Shown: in pieces, positions 42,354 through 50,508 of the stretch
How the letters are laid out: each line of letters starts with the position of its first letter
How positions within the stretch are numbered: position 1 is the first letter of the stretch
DNA from: Billgrantia antri
Lineage (GTDB): Bacteria; Pseudomonadota; Gammaproteobacteria; Pseudomonadales; Halomonadaceae
Reading direction: 5' to 3'
Length of the DNA: 64,000 nucleotides
Assembly (NCBI RefSeq): GCF_019430905.1
Contig: NZ_JAHYCA010000007.1
Coordinates: 265,106-329,105, forward strand
Position numbers and translations under genes: made by a program
Notes under the pieces: generated by a model
What the model was told of the DNA's origin: nothing
The model's input: the letters and a program-made list of their open reading frames with translations, nothing else
Databases searched by the model: none

Positions 42354-43145
42354 CTAGAAACAGTGTTCCTCAGCCGGGAAGCGGCGCGCCTTGACGTCCT
42401 CGTGATAGCGACGGAAGGCGCCGGGAATGTCATCGGCCTCGGCCATGAAGTTCTTGACGAAGCGCGGTGTGCGGCCATGGGTGACGCCGAGCACGTCGTG
42501 CAGGACGAGGATCTGGCCATCGGTATCCGGGCCGGCGCCGATGCCGATCACCGGCACCTGGAGGGCCTCGGTAACGGCCTTGCCCAGGCTGGCCGGCACG
42601 CACTCGAGCAGGATGGCCGAGGCACCGGCTTCGACCAGGGTGCGGGCATCCTCGAGGATCTGTGCGGCGCGCTCGGCGTCGCGGCCCTGGACCTTGTAGC
42701 CGCCGAGCTGGTAGACGGTCTGGGGCGTCAGGCCCAGGTGGGCGCACACCGGCACGCCGCGGCGAGTCAGCTCGCGGATACCGTCGGCCATCCACGCTTC
42801 GCCCTCGACCTTGACGATTTCAGCGCCGGCACGCATCAGCTCGCCGGCATCGTTCAGCAGGCGCTCGTTGCTGGCATTGCTCATGAACGGCAGGTCTGCC
42901 ATCAGCAGACTTGCTCCTTTGGCGCGGGCGGTACAGCGGGTGTGATAACAGATGTCGTCGAGGGTCACCGGCAGGGTGCTGGCATGGCCCTGAAGCACCA
43001 TGCCCAGCGAATCGCCGACCAGCAGTACCTCGATGCCCGCTTCGGTGGCGGTGCGTGCGAAGGAGGCATCGTAGGCGGTCAGACAGCTGAAGGTTTCGCC
43101 TGAGCGCTTGTAGGCCTGCAGCGTGCTTAGCGTGACGGTTTTCAT
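42354..43145 (-). CDS. panB: 3-methyl-2-oxobutanoate hydroxymethyltransferase
   Basis: The 263-residue TIM-barrel enzyme makes ketopantoate from ketoisovalerate and methylene-tetrahydrofolate. [10 protein letters not shown] and the metal and substrate residues in LMADLPFMS and ECVPASLGK are present. It heads the pantothenate operon. The 108 bases before it hold an inverted TGTTACC/GGTAACA pair. Confidence 0.97.
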   Translation of the reverse strand: MKTVTLSTLQAYKRSGETFSCLTAYDASFARTATEAGIEVLLVGDSLGMVLQGHASTLPVTLDDICYHTRCTARAKGASLLMADLPFMSNASNERLLNDAGELMRAGAEIVKVEGEAWMADGIRELTRRGVPVCAHLGLTPQTVYQLGGYKVQGRDAERAAQILEDARTLVEAGASAILLECVPASLGKAVTEALQVPVIGIGAGPDTDGQILVLHDVLGVTHGRTPRFVKNFMAEADDIPGAFRRYHEDVKARRFPAEEHCF

Positions 43146-43207
43146 GGCGTGCTCTCGTTATGTTCCGGGCGCCTGGCTGGAGCGGTGGTGCCAAGGCAGC
43201 GCCTGAT

Positions 43208-43244
43208 TGTTACCAGAATGAGGTGGTCGTGTCGACCGGTAACA
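43208..43244. promoter_or_regulatory. Inverted TGTTACC / GGTAACA pair upstream of panB
   Basis: TGTTACC at 43208-43214 and GGTAACA at 43238-43244 face each other across 23 bases. The same half-sites occur upstream of the CrcZ-like RNA. A TTGGCAC that would suit a sigma-54 -24 element lies between this pair and panB, but no good GC -12 follows. CbrB binding is a guess. Confidence 0.4.
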
Positions 43245-43253
43245 CCTTGCGCC

Positions 43254-43757
43254 TCAGTTCCCGCTGTCAGGTAACACTTCGACTTCACCAGCCGAGGCGA
43301 GCGTTTCCGCCAGCTCAGCGATGCGACGCCCATCCGGCAGCTGCAGCCGCGGCGCCAGCTCGGCGAGCGGCAGCAGCACGAAGGCACGGGCCGCCATTTC
43401 ACGGTGCGGCACCTGCAGTCGCGGCAATATCAGAGTCTCATTTCCGTACAGTAGCAGGTCGAGGTCGAGGGTGCGGGGCCCCCAGTGGCGCTGACGCACG
43501 CGGCGATGCCGCTGCTCCAGCGCCTGCAGCTGGTCGAGCAGGGCCAGCGGCGAGAGGCGTGTGCGCAGGTGGATGACGGCATTGATGAAATCCGGCTGGT
43601 CCTGCGGCCCGACCGGACGGCTGCGATACAGCCGCGAGGCGGCGGCTCGCTCGGTCAGGGGCAGGGTATTCAGCTCCCCATAGGCGCGGCAGACCTGATC
43701 GACCGGATCGTCGAGATTACTGCCTAAGCCGACGTATGTGTCGACGAGAGGCGTCAT
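43254..43757 (-). CDS. folK: 6-hydroxymethyl-7,8-dihydropterin pyrophosphokinase
   Basis: The 167-residue enzyme activates the pterin for folate synthesis, one step before FolP. It begins with TYVGLGSNLDDP, contains RPVGPQDQPDFINAV and the metal motif GPRTLDLDLLLYG. Its ATG overlaps the pcnB stop by four bases (ATGA). Confidence 0.97.
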   Translation of the reverse strand: MTPLVDTYVGLGSNLDDPVDQVCRAYGELNTLPLTERAAASRLYRSRPVGPQDQPDFINAVIHLRTRLSPLALLDQLQALEQRHRRVRQRHWGPRTLDLDLLLYGNETLILPRLQVPHREMAARAFVLLPLAELAPRLQLPDGRRIAELAETLASAGEVEVLPDSGN

Positions 43758-45154
43758 GAGGGACCGGAGGGACTGCGCCGTCGGCGTTTGCGCGGGCGCC
43801 GCCGCCGGGGGGTGTTGCCGCCGGGTCCGGTATCGGCCCCCGCCTTTTCGAGCAGGCGCCGTTGCTCGTGCTCGTCGCCCTCCTGATAGGCCGTCCACCA
43901 CTCGCCAAGCCCGGGCTCTATCTCGCCGGCGGACTCGCGCAGCAGCAGGAAGTCGTAGGCGGCGCGAAAGCGCGGATGCTCGCGGGTCTGCAGTGCGCGC
44001 TTGCCGCGGCGCTGGGGCAGGCGCTGCTGGAGGTCCCAGATGTCGCGCATCGGCAGGCTGAAGCGCTTGGGCACCGAAATGTGCTTCAACTGGCGCGACA
44101 GCACCTGCTGCGAGGCGAGCTGCAGTGCGGGGATGGGTGGCATGCCCTCGGCTTCCAGAACGCTCTGGCGGCGCTGTACGGGGCCCCACAGCAAGGCGGC
44201 GAAGAGGAAGGCGGGAGTCACCGGCTTCTCCTCGTGAATGCGTCTGTCGGTGCTGGCCAAGGCCTCCTCTAGGAGCGGCTCCGCCCAGGACAGTTCGGCC
44301 ATGGCCTCATCGGTCTCGGGGAACAGCATGGCGAACAGGCCGTAGTGGCGCAGCAGGCGGAAGGTCTCCACGCCGTGCCCGGCCATGAACAGCTTGAGCA
44401 CCTCGTCGAATAGCCGCGCGGGAGGAATCTGCAGCAACAGCGGCGCCAGCTCGTGGATCGGGGCTTCCGAATCCGGCGCGATATGGAAGTCGAGCTTGGC
44501 GGCGAAGCGCACCGCACGCAGCATGCGTACCGGGTCCTCGCGATAGCGCACGGCCGGGTCGCCGATCAGGCGCAGGGTGCGCGATTCGATATCGCGCATG
44601 CCATCGGCAAAGTCGTGTATGGAGAAATCGGCAATGCTGTAGTAGATCGCATTGACGGTGAAGTCGCGGCGAATGGCGTCTTCCTGAATATTGCCCCAGA
44701 CGTTGTCGCGCAGCAGCAGGCCATGCTCCGACTGCTGGGCGATATGGTCGCCGTGGTCGTCGCTGTGAGTGCCGCGGAAAGTGGTGACCTCGATCACCTC
44801 GCGGCCGAAGCGCACATGCACGATGCGGAAGCGGCGACCGATGATGCGCGAGTTGCGGAACAGTTCGCGCACCTGTTCCGGCGTGGCATCGGTGGCGACA
44901 TCGAAATCCTTGGGCATCTTGCCGAGCAGGGAATCGCGAATGCAGCCGCCGACCAGGTAGGCCTCGAACCCAGCGTTATGCAGACGATAGAGCACCTTCA
45001 GTGCCGCCTCGCTGAAGTGCTGGCGCGAAATGGGGTGCTGGTCGCGGGGAACGATTCGAGGGCCTGCCTGCCCCCCGGAAGCGTCCTGGGGGCCGAAGAG
45101 TGTCCTGAGATGTGTGCCAGGGCTCTGCAGAAAGCGGGTAAATCCTTTGAACAT
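43754..45154 (-). CDS. pcnB: Poly(A) polymerase I
   Basis: The 466-residue class II nucleotidyltransferase adds 3' poly(A) tails that promote RNA decay. The active site is in YLVGGCIRDSLLGKMPKDFDVATDA, and the RRDFTVNAIYY and RLIGDP segments are present. The very basic C-terminus (RRRRPRKRRRR) and the pcnB-folK order favour PcnB over the CCA-adding enzyme. I chose ATG 45154 (MFKGF). A promoter at 45191-45218 would give it its own start after the small RNA terminator. Confidence 0.96.
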   Translation of the reverse strand: MFKGFTRFLQSPGTHLRTLFGPQDASGGQAGPRIVPRDQHPISRQHFSEAALKVLYRLHNAGFEAYLVGGCIRDSLLGKMPKDFDVATDATPEQVRELFRNSRIIGRRFRIVHVRFGREVIEVTTFRGTHSDDHGDHIAQQSEHGLLLRDNVWGNIQEDAIRRDFTVNAIYYSIADFSIHDFADGMRDIESRTLRLIGDPAVRYREDPVRMLRAVRFAAKLDFHIAPDSEAPIHELAPLLLQIPPARLFDEVLKLFMAGHGVETFRLLRHYGLFAMLFPETDEAMAELSWAEPLLEEALASTDRRIHEEKPVTPAFLFAALLWGPVQRRQSVLEAEGMPPIPALQLASQQVLSRQLKHISVPKRFSLPMRDIWDLQQRLPQRRGKRALQTREHPRFRAAYDFLLLRESAGEIEPGLGEWWTAYQEGDEHEQRRLLEKAGADTGPGGNTPRRRRPRKRRRRSPSGPS

Positions 45155-45190
45155 GCGGCGATTTCGACTCGCAGTGTGCGAAAGTTGTAG

Positions 45191-45218
45191 AGTGTAGCCG
45201 ACCACCGACACCTTGCAA
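45191..45218 (-). promoter_or_regulatory. Probable sigma-70 promoter of pcnB
   Basis: On the minus strand TTGCAA and TACACT are separated by 16 bases. The -10 lies about 37 bases before the pcnB start codon, downstream of the small RNA terminator. Confidence 0.65.
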
Positions 45219-45263
45219 AGCGGCGGACGTTCTCACCGCAGGGACCTGGCAGGAATGTGCAAA

Positions 45264-45292
45264 GCAAAAGAGGAGGCCGTTGGGCCTCCTCT
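45264..45292 (-). terminator. Terminator of the CrcZ-like RNA
   Basis: On the minus strand AGAGGAGGCC and GGCCTCCTCT arms with a CAAC loop are followed by TTTTGCTTT. No reading frame ends nearby, so it must belong to a non-coding transcript or to cbrB read-through. Confidence 0.88.
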
Positions 45293-45768
45293 GACAAGCT
45301 AAACGGTGCTGCGTCCTTGCGGCTGTTTCTTCTTCGTGATGGCGCATCGCCTTGAATACGCACCACAGTCACCAAGAGTCACAGGCAAACAGTGTTGTTG
45401 TGATTGTTGACGTTCCTGGTTGCGACCGCCTCGTATTCAAAACAATAATCCAACCACGACGGCACAGGAGGTATGCCTGCCTTCGGCTTGTTGATGTTGT
45501 TGCCGAAGGTGCGCTCTTGCGGCCATTGTTCTTGTTGTTGGCCGGGGCTGGCGCGTCGCGTCCTGATGGATCCGGTGCTTCGCTTCCGTCTTGTTGTTGT
45601 TGGCGAACAAAGCGAAGGGCGGCATTTCCCGGGGCATCTTGTTGTTGTTGCCCCTTGACCGCATCCTTTTCACAGCCTGCCATTGTTGTTGTTGGTGCAG
45701 GCTCTGCCTTCCCCTGGTGCCTTGTTTTTGTTGTTGGCTCGGGGGGCAGCCGGATGTTGTTTTTCTTG
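45264..45768 (-). ncRNA. crcZ: CrcZ-like catabolite-repression small RNA
   Basis: Between cbrB and pcnB about 505 bases on the minus strand have no plausible gene but carry eight A-rich CA motifs of the AANAANAA type. In plus-strand numbering they lie at about 45755-45767, 45721-45736, 45680-45694, 45639-45650, 45590-45600, 45523-45540, 45487-45502 and 45393-45409. In Pseudomonas the RNA CrcZ lies at the same place and uses such motifs to trap Hfq (with Crc), which relieves catabolite repression. A sigma-54 promoter ends 12 bases upstream, and an intrinsic terminator closes the unit. Position, design and promoter agree; primary sequence homology was not tested. Whether this organism has Crc is unknown. 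Confidence 0.82.
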
Positions 45769-45776
45769 CCTTGGTA

Positions 45777-45795
45777 GTTGCACGGCACATGCCAA
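45777..45795 (-). promoter_or_regulatory. Sigma-54 promoter of the CrcZ-like RNA
   Basis: The minus strand reads TTGGCATGTGCCGTGCAAC. The invariant GG and GC are exactly ten bases apart, and it differs from TGGCACG-N4-TTGCA at two positions. Transcription would start near 45768. The nearby CbrB-type activator carries the GAFTGA loop needed to work with sigma-54. Confidence 0.8.
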
Positions 45796-45868
45796 CAAGT
45801 CTTTTATTGCATGAAAATCAATAGCATGAAGTTTGCTCTCGGAAGTGCCCAGACGTTGCGTGGCTGAT

Positions 45869-45921
45869 GTGTTACCTCCACTGCGCCATGTCGGGGCAAT
45901 TTCTGGGTGGGAAGGTAACAC
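45869..45921. promoter_or_regulatory. Inverted GTGTTACC / GGTAACAC pair, likely CbrB activator site
   Basis: TGTTAC at 45870-45875 and GTAACA at 45915-45920 form an inverted pair, 39 bases apart and extended by matching flanks. It lies 75 bases upstream of the -24 element, the usual place for a sigma-54 activator. I recall TGTTAC/GTAACA half-sites being reported for CbrB in Pseudomonas; this should be verified. Confidence 0.65.
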
Positions 45922-45950
45922 CTGGTGCAAGCGAGCCCTGCGTGGCACGA

Positions 45951-45984
45951 AAAAAGCGCCTGCGGCGAGTCGGCCGAGGCGCTT
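45951..45984 (-). terminator. Terminator after cbrB
   Basis: On the minus strand AAGCGCCT and AGGCGCTT arms are followed by a run of six T residues and CG. It ends cbrB transcription, so the small RNA downstream needs its own promoter. Confidence 0.85.
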
Positions 45985-46006
45985 GGACATTAGTCTTAGA
46001 TGGACG

Positions 46007-47401
46007 TCATGCGCTGCTACGCCGTGCCTGCTTCTTGCGCGGGATACCGAGACGTTGGCGACGCTCCCACAGGCATTTGCGGCTGATGCCCAGTTTCTGG
46101 GCGAGCTCCGTTTCGCTCATGTGATCCTGGTGTTCCAGGACGAAGTGCTGGAAGTAATCCTCTAGCGACAGATCCTCCTCGTCCTCACTTTCTTCGTCCC
46201 GTGCCTGGTCGGTCGGTATCGATCTTGGCTCCACGACGCTGCGGTGCTGAGCGGCAGGGCTCGGGTTCAGCCCCAGGTCGTCGGGGTGAATCAGGTGGCC
46301 TTCGGCCAGGATCACACCACGCTCGAGGGCATTCTCGAGCTCACGTACGTTGCCTGGCCAAGGGTAGTCGCGGATTTCGCGATGCGCCGCGCGTGACAGG
46401 CGAAGCCCGTCACGCCGGTGTCGGCGACAGGCCTTCTCCAGCAGGGCGTCGGCGATCAGCAGGATGTCGTCCTCGCGCTCGCGCAGCGGCGGCAGATCGA
46501 TCTGCATCACGTTCAGGCGGTAGTACAGGTCGAGACGAAACTCGCCGGTCTTGGACAGGGCTCGCAGGTCGCGGTGGGTGGCAGCGATCAAGCGCACGTC
46601 GACATGGCGGGTCTCGACCGAGCCGATGCGCCGGATCTCGCCTTCCTGAAGCACTCGCAGGAGGCGCGCCTGAGCATCCAGCGGCAGTTCGCCGATCTCA
46701 TCGAGGAACAGGGTGCCGCCGTCGGCGGCCTCCACCAGGCCGGTACGGGCGGCACTGGCACCGGTAAAGGCCCCCTTCTCATGTCCGAACAGCTCCGACT
46801 CGATCAGGGTCTCGGGGATGGCGGCACAGTTGACGCAGATCAGCGGCGCGTGGATGCGCTGGCTCTGCTGGTGTATGGCGCGTGCCACCAGCTCCTTGCC
46901 GGTGCCCGACTCGCCCTGGATCAGCACGGTGACGTCGGCCGGCGCCGTCTTGCGAATGCGCGTGTAGACTGCCTGCATGGCCGCGCATTCGCCGATCATC
47001 TTCTGGCGCGAGCCGCCGGCGTCGGTAATGTCGGGTGGCGAGGTGTGGTGTGCCGACTGCTGATGAAGCACCCGGGCCACGGTCTCCAGCAGTTCGTCAT
47101 GGTCGAAGGGCTTGGCCACGTAGTCCACTGCGCCTTGCTTCAGCGACTCCACCGCCGAGCGCATGCTGGCGTAGCTGGTCATGATCAGCACCGGCACCGG
47201 CGCGGCCTGTTCGATCAGGTCGGTGCCGGGCTCGCCGGGCAGGCGCAGGTCGCTGATCACCAGATCGAAGCCGCGCGGCTCCAGGGCCAGCGCCTCGTCC
47301 ACGCAGCCAGCCTCGCTGACCTCGTAGCCGTGGCGCTCCAGCAGCCGGCGCAATGCGGTGCGGATGATGGCTTCGTCTTCAACGATCAGAATCCGGCTCA
47401 T
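46007..47401 (-). CDS. cbrB: Sigma-54-dependent response regulator CbrB
   Basis: The 464-residue NtrC-type activator has a receiver domain (ILIVEDE at 4-10, phosphorylated Asp in VISDLRLPG), an AAA+ domain with GESGTGKE and the sigma-54 contact loop GAFTGA, and a Fis-type helix-turn-helix near the end ([20 protein letters not shown]). The gene overlaps cbrA by 23 bases. Position between cbrA and pcnB identifies it as CbrB, which in Pseudomonas controls carbon/nitrogen balance by activating crcZ. ATG 47401 (MSRIL) is the family start. Confidence 0.93.
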   Translation of the reverse strand: MSRILIVEDEAIIRTALRRLLERHGYEVSEAGCVDEALALEPRGFDLVISDLRLPGEPGTDLIEQAAPVPVLIMTSYASMRSAVESLKQGAVDYVAKPFDHDELLETVARVLHQQSAHHTSPPDITDAGGSRQKMIGECAAMQAVYTRIRKTAPADVTVLIQGESGTGKELVARAIHQQSQRIHAPLICVNCAAIPETLIESELFGHEKGAFTGASAARTGLVEAADGGTLFLDEIGELPLDAQARLLRVLQEGEIRRIGSVETRHVDVRLIAATHRDLRALSKTGEFRLDLYYRLNVMQIDLPPLREREDDILLIADALLEKACRRHRRDGLRLSRAAHREIRDYPWPGNVRELENALERGVILAEGHLIHPDDLGLNPSPAAQHRSVVEPRSIPTDQARDEESEDEEDLSLEDYFQHFVLEHQDHMSETELAQKLGISRKCLWERRQRLGIPRKKQARRSSA

Positions 47402-50336
47402 CGGTATCTTCGCCATCCTCTCGTTCGGTGGGCAGCCACAGGCAGATGCGGGTGCCGCGCTCCTGCCCGGGGGGTGGTGATTCGATCTCGATCCTGCCAT
47501 GGTGCTCCGCCACGATGCTGTAGACCAGCGGCAGGCCGAGTCCCGTACCTTCGCCTGGCGGCTTGGTGGTGGTGAAGGGCTCGAAGAGGTGTTCGCGAAC
47601 CCGGTCGTCGAGCCCATGGCCTTCGTCGGTGACGGTGACCTTCAGCATGCCGCCTTCCGGTTCGGCCGCGATGACCACTTCGCCCTCCGGCTCGCTGGCG
47701 TCTCGCGCGTTGCTCAGCAGATTGATCATGACCTGCTGCAGCCTCTGGGCGTCGCCGTGCACCTCGAGTTCGGCAGGGCAGAGGTTACGGTAACGGACAT
47801 CCTCTCCCGAGCGCGCCAGCCGGATCAAGTGCAGGGCCTCCTCGGTGATCTCGGCGATGGATACGGGAGCCAGTCTGGTGCCCTTGACGTGACGGCCGCC
47901 ATGAGCGAAGCCGACCAGCGAGCCCACGATACGCGAGATGCGGTCGGTGAGCTGCTGGATCTGGTGGGCGGTTTCCAGTACCTCGGGATCGTCGGTGTCG
48001 TAACGCAGGTTCTGCGCCAGCGAAGAGATGCCGGTCACCGGGTTGCCGATCTCGTGGGCCACGCCGGCAGCCAGCTGGCCGATCGAGGCGAGCCGTGCAG
48101 CGTGCACCAGTTCGTCCTCGAGCCACTTCATTTCGCTGTGGTCCTCGATCAGGATCACGGTGCCGCCGCGCACGTCGTCATCGGCCTGCAACTCGGCGCG
48201 ATGCAGCGTCAGATAGCGCGTCCCGCCCTTGAGTTCCACCGCTTGCTTGTAGAGATGATCATTGGGCTCGACCAAGGCGCGACCCAGCAGCTCGGCCCAG
48301 GGAGCCGGCAGGCCATCGCGGCGAGCGCCCACCACGCCGGCTCCGTCGATGCCGGAGAGTTCGGCCAAGGCGTCGTTCCACATCAGCAGTTCGTCATCGA
48401 CGCCGAAGGTGCAAAGCCCCACCGGCAGCCGGGCGAGGATCCGACGGTGGTAGCGGCGCAGTCCGTCGAGCTCGCGCGCCAGACCGGTGAGTCGTGAACG
48501 ATAGGCCTCCAGCCGGCTCTCGACGAAGTGAATGTCGTCGGTGGGCTCCTGGCCACTGCGGCGGTAGGGCAGGTAGCGGTCGACGATGTCCTGTGCCACC
48601 GAGGGGCCCATCAGGCCGGAGAGATTGGCCTGGATGCGGTCGCGCAGCCGGCGCAGGGCGTAGGGGCGCCCGTCGAGCGGCGACATGCCCAGGTCGGTGA
48701 GGGCGCGTTCCACTTCGCGCTGGGCGACGTCCTCGCCCAGCGCCTGCGCCAGCGGTTGCTTGAACTCCTCGCCAGTGGTAGCGATCAGCGGCAGTCGCTT
48801 GGGGCGGATCACGGCATCCACCGAGCATGCCTCGGCGGCGGCACGCTCTCCCTCGGAGGTGGGCGTGGCCAGCGAGACGATGATGAAGACGAGGATGTTG
48901 AGTGCGAGCGACACCAGGGTCACCACGTACCAGTCGGGCTCGCCAACGAGCAACTCCAGGCCCGGTGGGATCAGGAGTAGAGTGGGCAGGCCGGTGAGCA
49001 GTGGCAGCCACAGCCCGGCGAGCCAGACCAGTACGCCCACGACCAGGCCCGACACCATGCCCTTGCGGTTGGCACCCGGCCAGTAGAGCAGCGCCAATAA
49101 CCCCGGCAGGCACTGGGCCATGCCGACGAAGGCCGCCAATCCCAGCGTAGTCAGGTCGTGATGGACGCCCACCGTGCGATAGAACAGCCAGCCGCCGAGG
49201 ATCACCGTGGCCATCAGCGCCCGGCGCAGCCAGCGCAGCCAGCGGTAGAGGTTGGGCTGGGCCTCGGGCGGATGGGCGACCAGCAGCACATGGTTGAGGA
49301 TCATGCCCGACAGCGACATGGCGATGATCACCAAGGTGCCGCTGGTAGCGGCGAGGCCGGCGAGGAAGGCCAGTGCCTGGACCCAGAAGGCGTCGGAGAG
49401 GCCGAAGGCCAGGTAGGCGGCGCTCAGCGCCTCATGGCTGCCCAGCCGCTGGCCGGCCCACAGCAGCAGCGGCACCGGAAGCGCCATCAGCAGCAGGAAC
49501 AGCGGCAGCGACCAGCTCGCCTGCAGCAGGGTATGGCGCGAGAGGGTCTCGGCGAAGGTGATGTGGAAGATATGCGGCATCAGCAGCGCCGTGGCGAAGA
49601 ACAGCAACAGCAACGTACGCCAGTGGGCGGCGTCGGGCTGCATCACGCTGGCCTGATAGATCTGCCCGGGACCGTCCAGCCAGGTTTGCAGCTCGGCGGG
49701 GCCGTCGAAGACGACGAACAGGGCGAAGGCGCCCAGTGCCAGCATGGCGAGGAGCTTTACCACCGAGGTCAATGCAATCACGGCGAGTAGCGTGTCGTGC
49801 CGGGCGGGCCCCTTGCCGTGGCGTGCACCGAAGATCATCGCAAACAGCGTGATCAGCATGCATAGCGCGAGCGCGGGCAGGGCCGGCGAGGTGGCGCCGG
49901 TCATCAGCTGGATGGCGTCGCCCAGGGTCTGGACCTGCAGCGCCAGCAACGGTAGTACCGCCAGCAGGCTGATCACGGTGATCAGGGTGCCCACCCAGCG
50001 CGAGCGGAAGCGGAAGGCGAACAGGTCGGCCAGCGAGGCGAGCTGGTGGGTGCGGGCCATGCGCTGGATCGGCACCAGCAGCACCGGGGCAAGCAGGAAC
50101 GCCCCTGCCGCGCCGAGGTAGTAGGTGAGATAGCCATAGCCCGACTCGGCGGCCAGCTCCAGGCTGCCGTAGACCGCCCAGGCGCTGGCGTAGACGCCAA
50201 GGGCCAGGGTATAGACGGCGGGGTGGCGGGTCACTCTGCGGCTGAGCCAGCCCCGCTCCACCGCGAGGGCGCAGAGAAACATCAGCAGCAGGTAACCGGC
50301 GCCCAGGAAGAAGACGCTGGTCAGGCTAGCGTTCAT
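47379..50336 (-). CDS. cbrA: Sensor histidine kinase CbrA with a solute-symporter domain
   Basis: The 985-residue membrane kinase has about 13 membrane helices of the sodium/solute symporter (SSS, PutP-like) type in its first 500 residues. A linker, a PAS domain near 640-750, and a kinase core follow, with the phospho-accepting histidine in AHEIGNPVTGIS and ATP-binding motifs NLLSNARDAS and GTGLGLPLVYSIV. In Pseudomonas the symporter part is linked to histidine uptake. The start overlaps the end of the small gene upstream by 11 bases. Confidence 0.94.
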   Translation of the reverse strand: MNASLTSVFFLGAGYLLLMFLCALAVERGWLSRRVTRHPAVYTLALGVYASAWAVYGSLELAAESGYGYLTYYLGAAGAFLLAPVLLVPIQRMARTHQLASLADLFAFRFRSRWVGTLITVISLLAVLPLLALQVQTLGDAIQLMTGATSPALPALALCMLITLFAMIFGARHGKGPARHDTLLAVIALTSVVKLLAMLALGAFALFVVFDGPAELQTWLDGPGQIYQASVMQPDAAHWRTLLLLFFATALLMPHIFHITFAETLSRHTLLQASWSLPLFLLLMALPVPLLLWAGQRLGSHEALSAAYLAFGLSDAFWVQALAFLAGLAATSGTLVIIAMSLSGMILNHVLLVAHPPEAQPNLYRWLRWLRRALMATVILGGWLFYRTVGVHHDLTTLGLAAFVGMAQCLPGLLALLYWPGANRKGMVSGLVVGVLVWLAGLWLPLLTGLPTLLLIPPGLELLVGEPDWYVVTLVSLALNILVFIIVSLATPTSEGERAAAEACSVDAVIRPKRLPLIATTGEEFKQPLAQALGEDVAQREVERALTDLGMSPLDGRPYALRRLRDRIQANLSGLMGPSVAQDIVDRYLPYRRSGQEPTDDIHFVESRLEAYRSRLTGLARELDGLRRYHRRILARLPVGLCTFGVDDELLMWNDALAELSGIDGAGVVGARRDGLPAPWAELLGRALVEPNDHLYKQAVELKGGTRYLTLHRAELQADDDVRGGTVILIEDHSEMKWLEDELVHAARLASIGQLAAGVAHEIGNPVTGISSLAQNLRYDTDDPEVLETAHQIQQLTDRISRIVGSLVGFAHGGRHVKGTRLAPVSIAEITEEALHLIRLARSGEDVRYRNLCPAELEVHGDAQRLQQVMINLLSNARDASEPEGEVVIAAEPEGGMLKVTVTDEGHGLDDRVREHLFEPFTTTKPPGEGTGLGLPLVYSIVAEHHGRIEIESPPPGQERGTRICLWLPTEREDGEDTDEPDSDR

Positions 50337-50502
50337 CGAGCTTCCTTTTCTGTTCCAGCCATAGCGTCAAGGCGATCAGCACCCCCCAGATGACGAAGGG
50401 GCGATACCAGGCCACGCCGGGACTCGACCAGCCGCTCATCAGCAGCGGCGAGAGCAGGTAGCCGCCGAAGACCAGGAACAGCATGATGCGATAGACGTAC
50501 AT
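50326..50502 (-). CDS. cbrX: Small membrane protein upstream of cbrA (CbrX-like)
   Basis: A 58-codon frame encodes MYVYRIMLFLVFGGYLLSPL at its start and ends KRKLDER. It has two hydrophobic segments (about residues 5-22 and 34-49). GGAGTAGGAG precedes the ATG, the gap from gluQ is six bases, and the last 11 bases overlap the cbrA start. A small gene at this place, called cbrX in Pseudomonas putida, couples to cbrA translation. Match by position, size and overlap; sequence identity not tested. Confidence 0.75.
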   Translation of the reverse strand: MYVYRIMLFLVFGGYLLSPLLMSGWSSPGVAWYRPFVIWGVLIALTLWLEQKRKLDER

Positions 50503-50508
50503 GAACTC

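Noticed and set aside
45832..45851. Minus-strand GGGCAC...GAGCAAA as a sigma-54 promoter
   Set aside because: The spacing between GG and GC is one base too long; the site at 45777-45795 has exact spacing.
45943..45957. Plus-strand TGGCACGAAAAAAGC with sigma-54 spacing
   Set aside because: The AAAAAAGC part is the T-run and stem of the cbrB terminator; the promoter would read into cbrB in antisense and lacks TTGC.
45369..45990. Open frames rich in Asn, Gln and Lys on the minus strand, and Leu/Val-rich ones on the plus strand
   Set aside because: They are translations of the CA repeats of the small RNA in different frames, overlap one another and have no ribosome sites or family resemblance.
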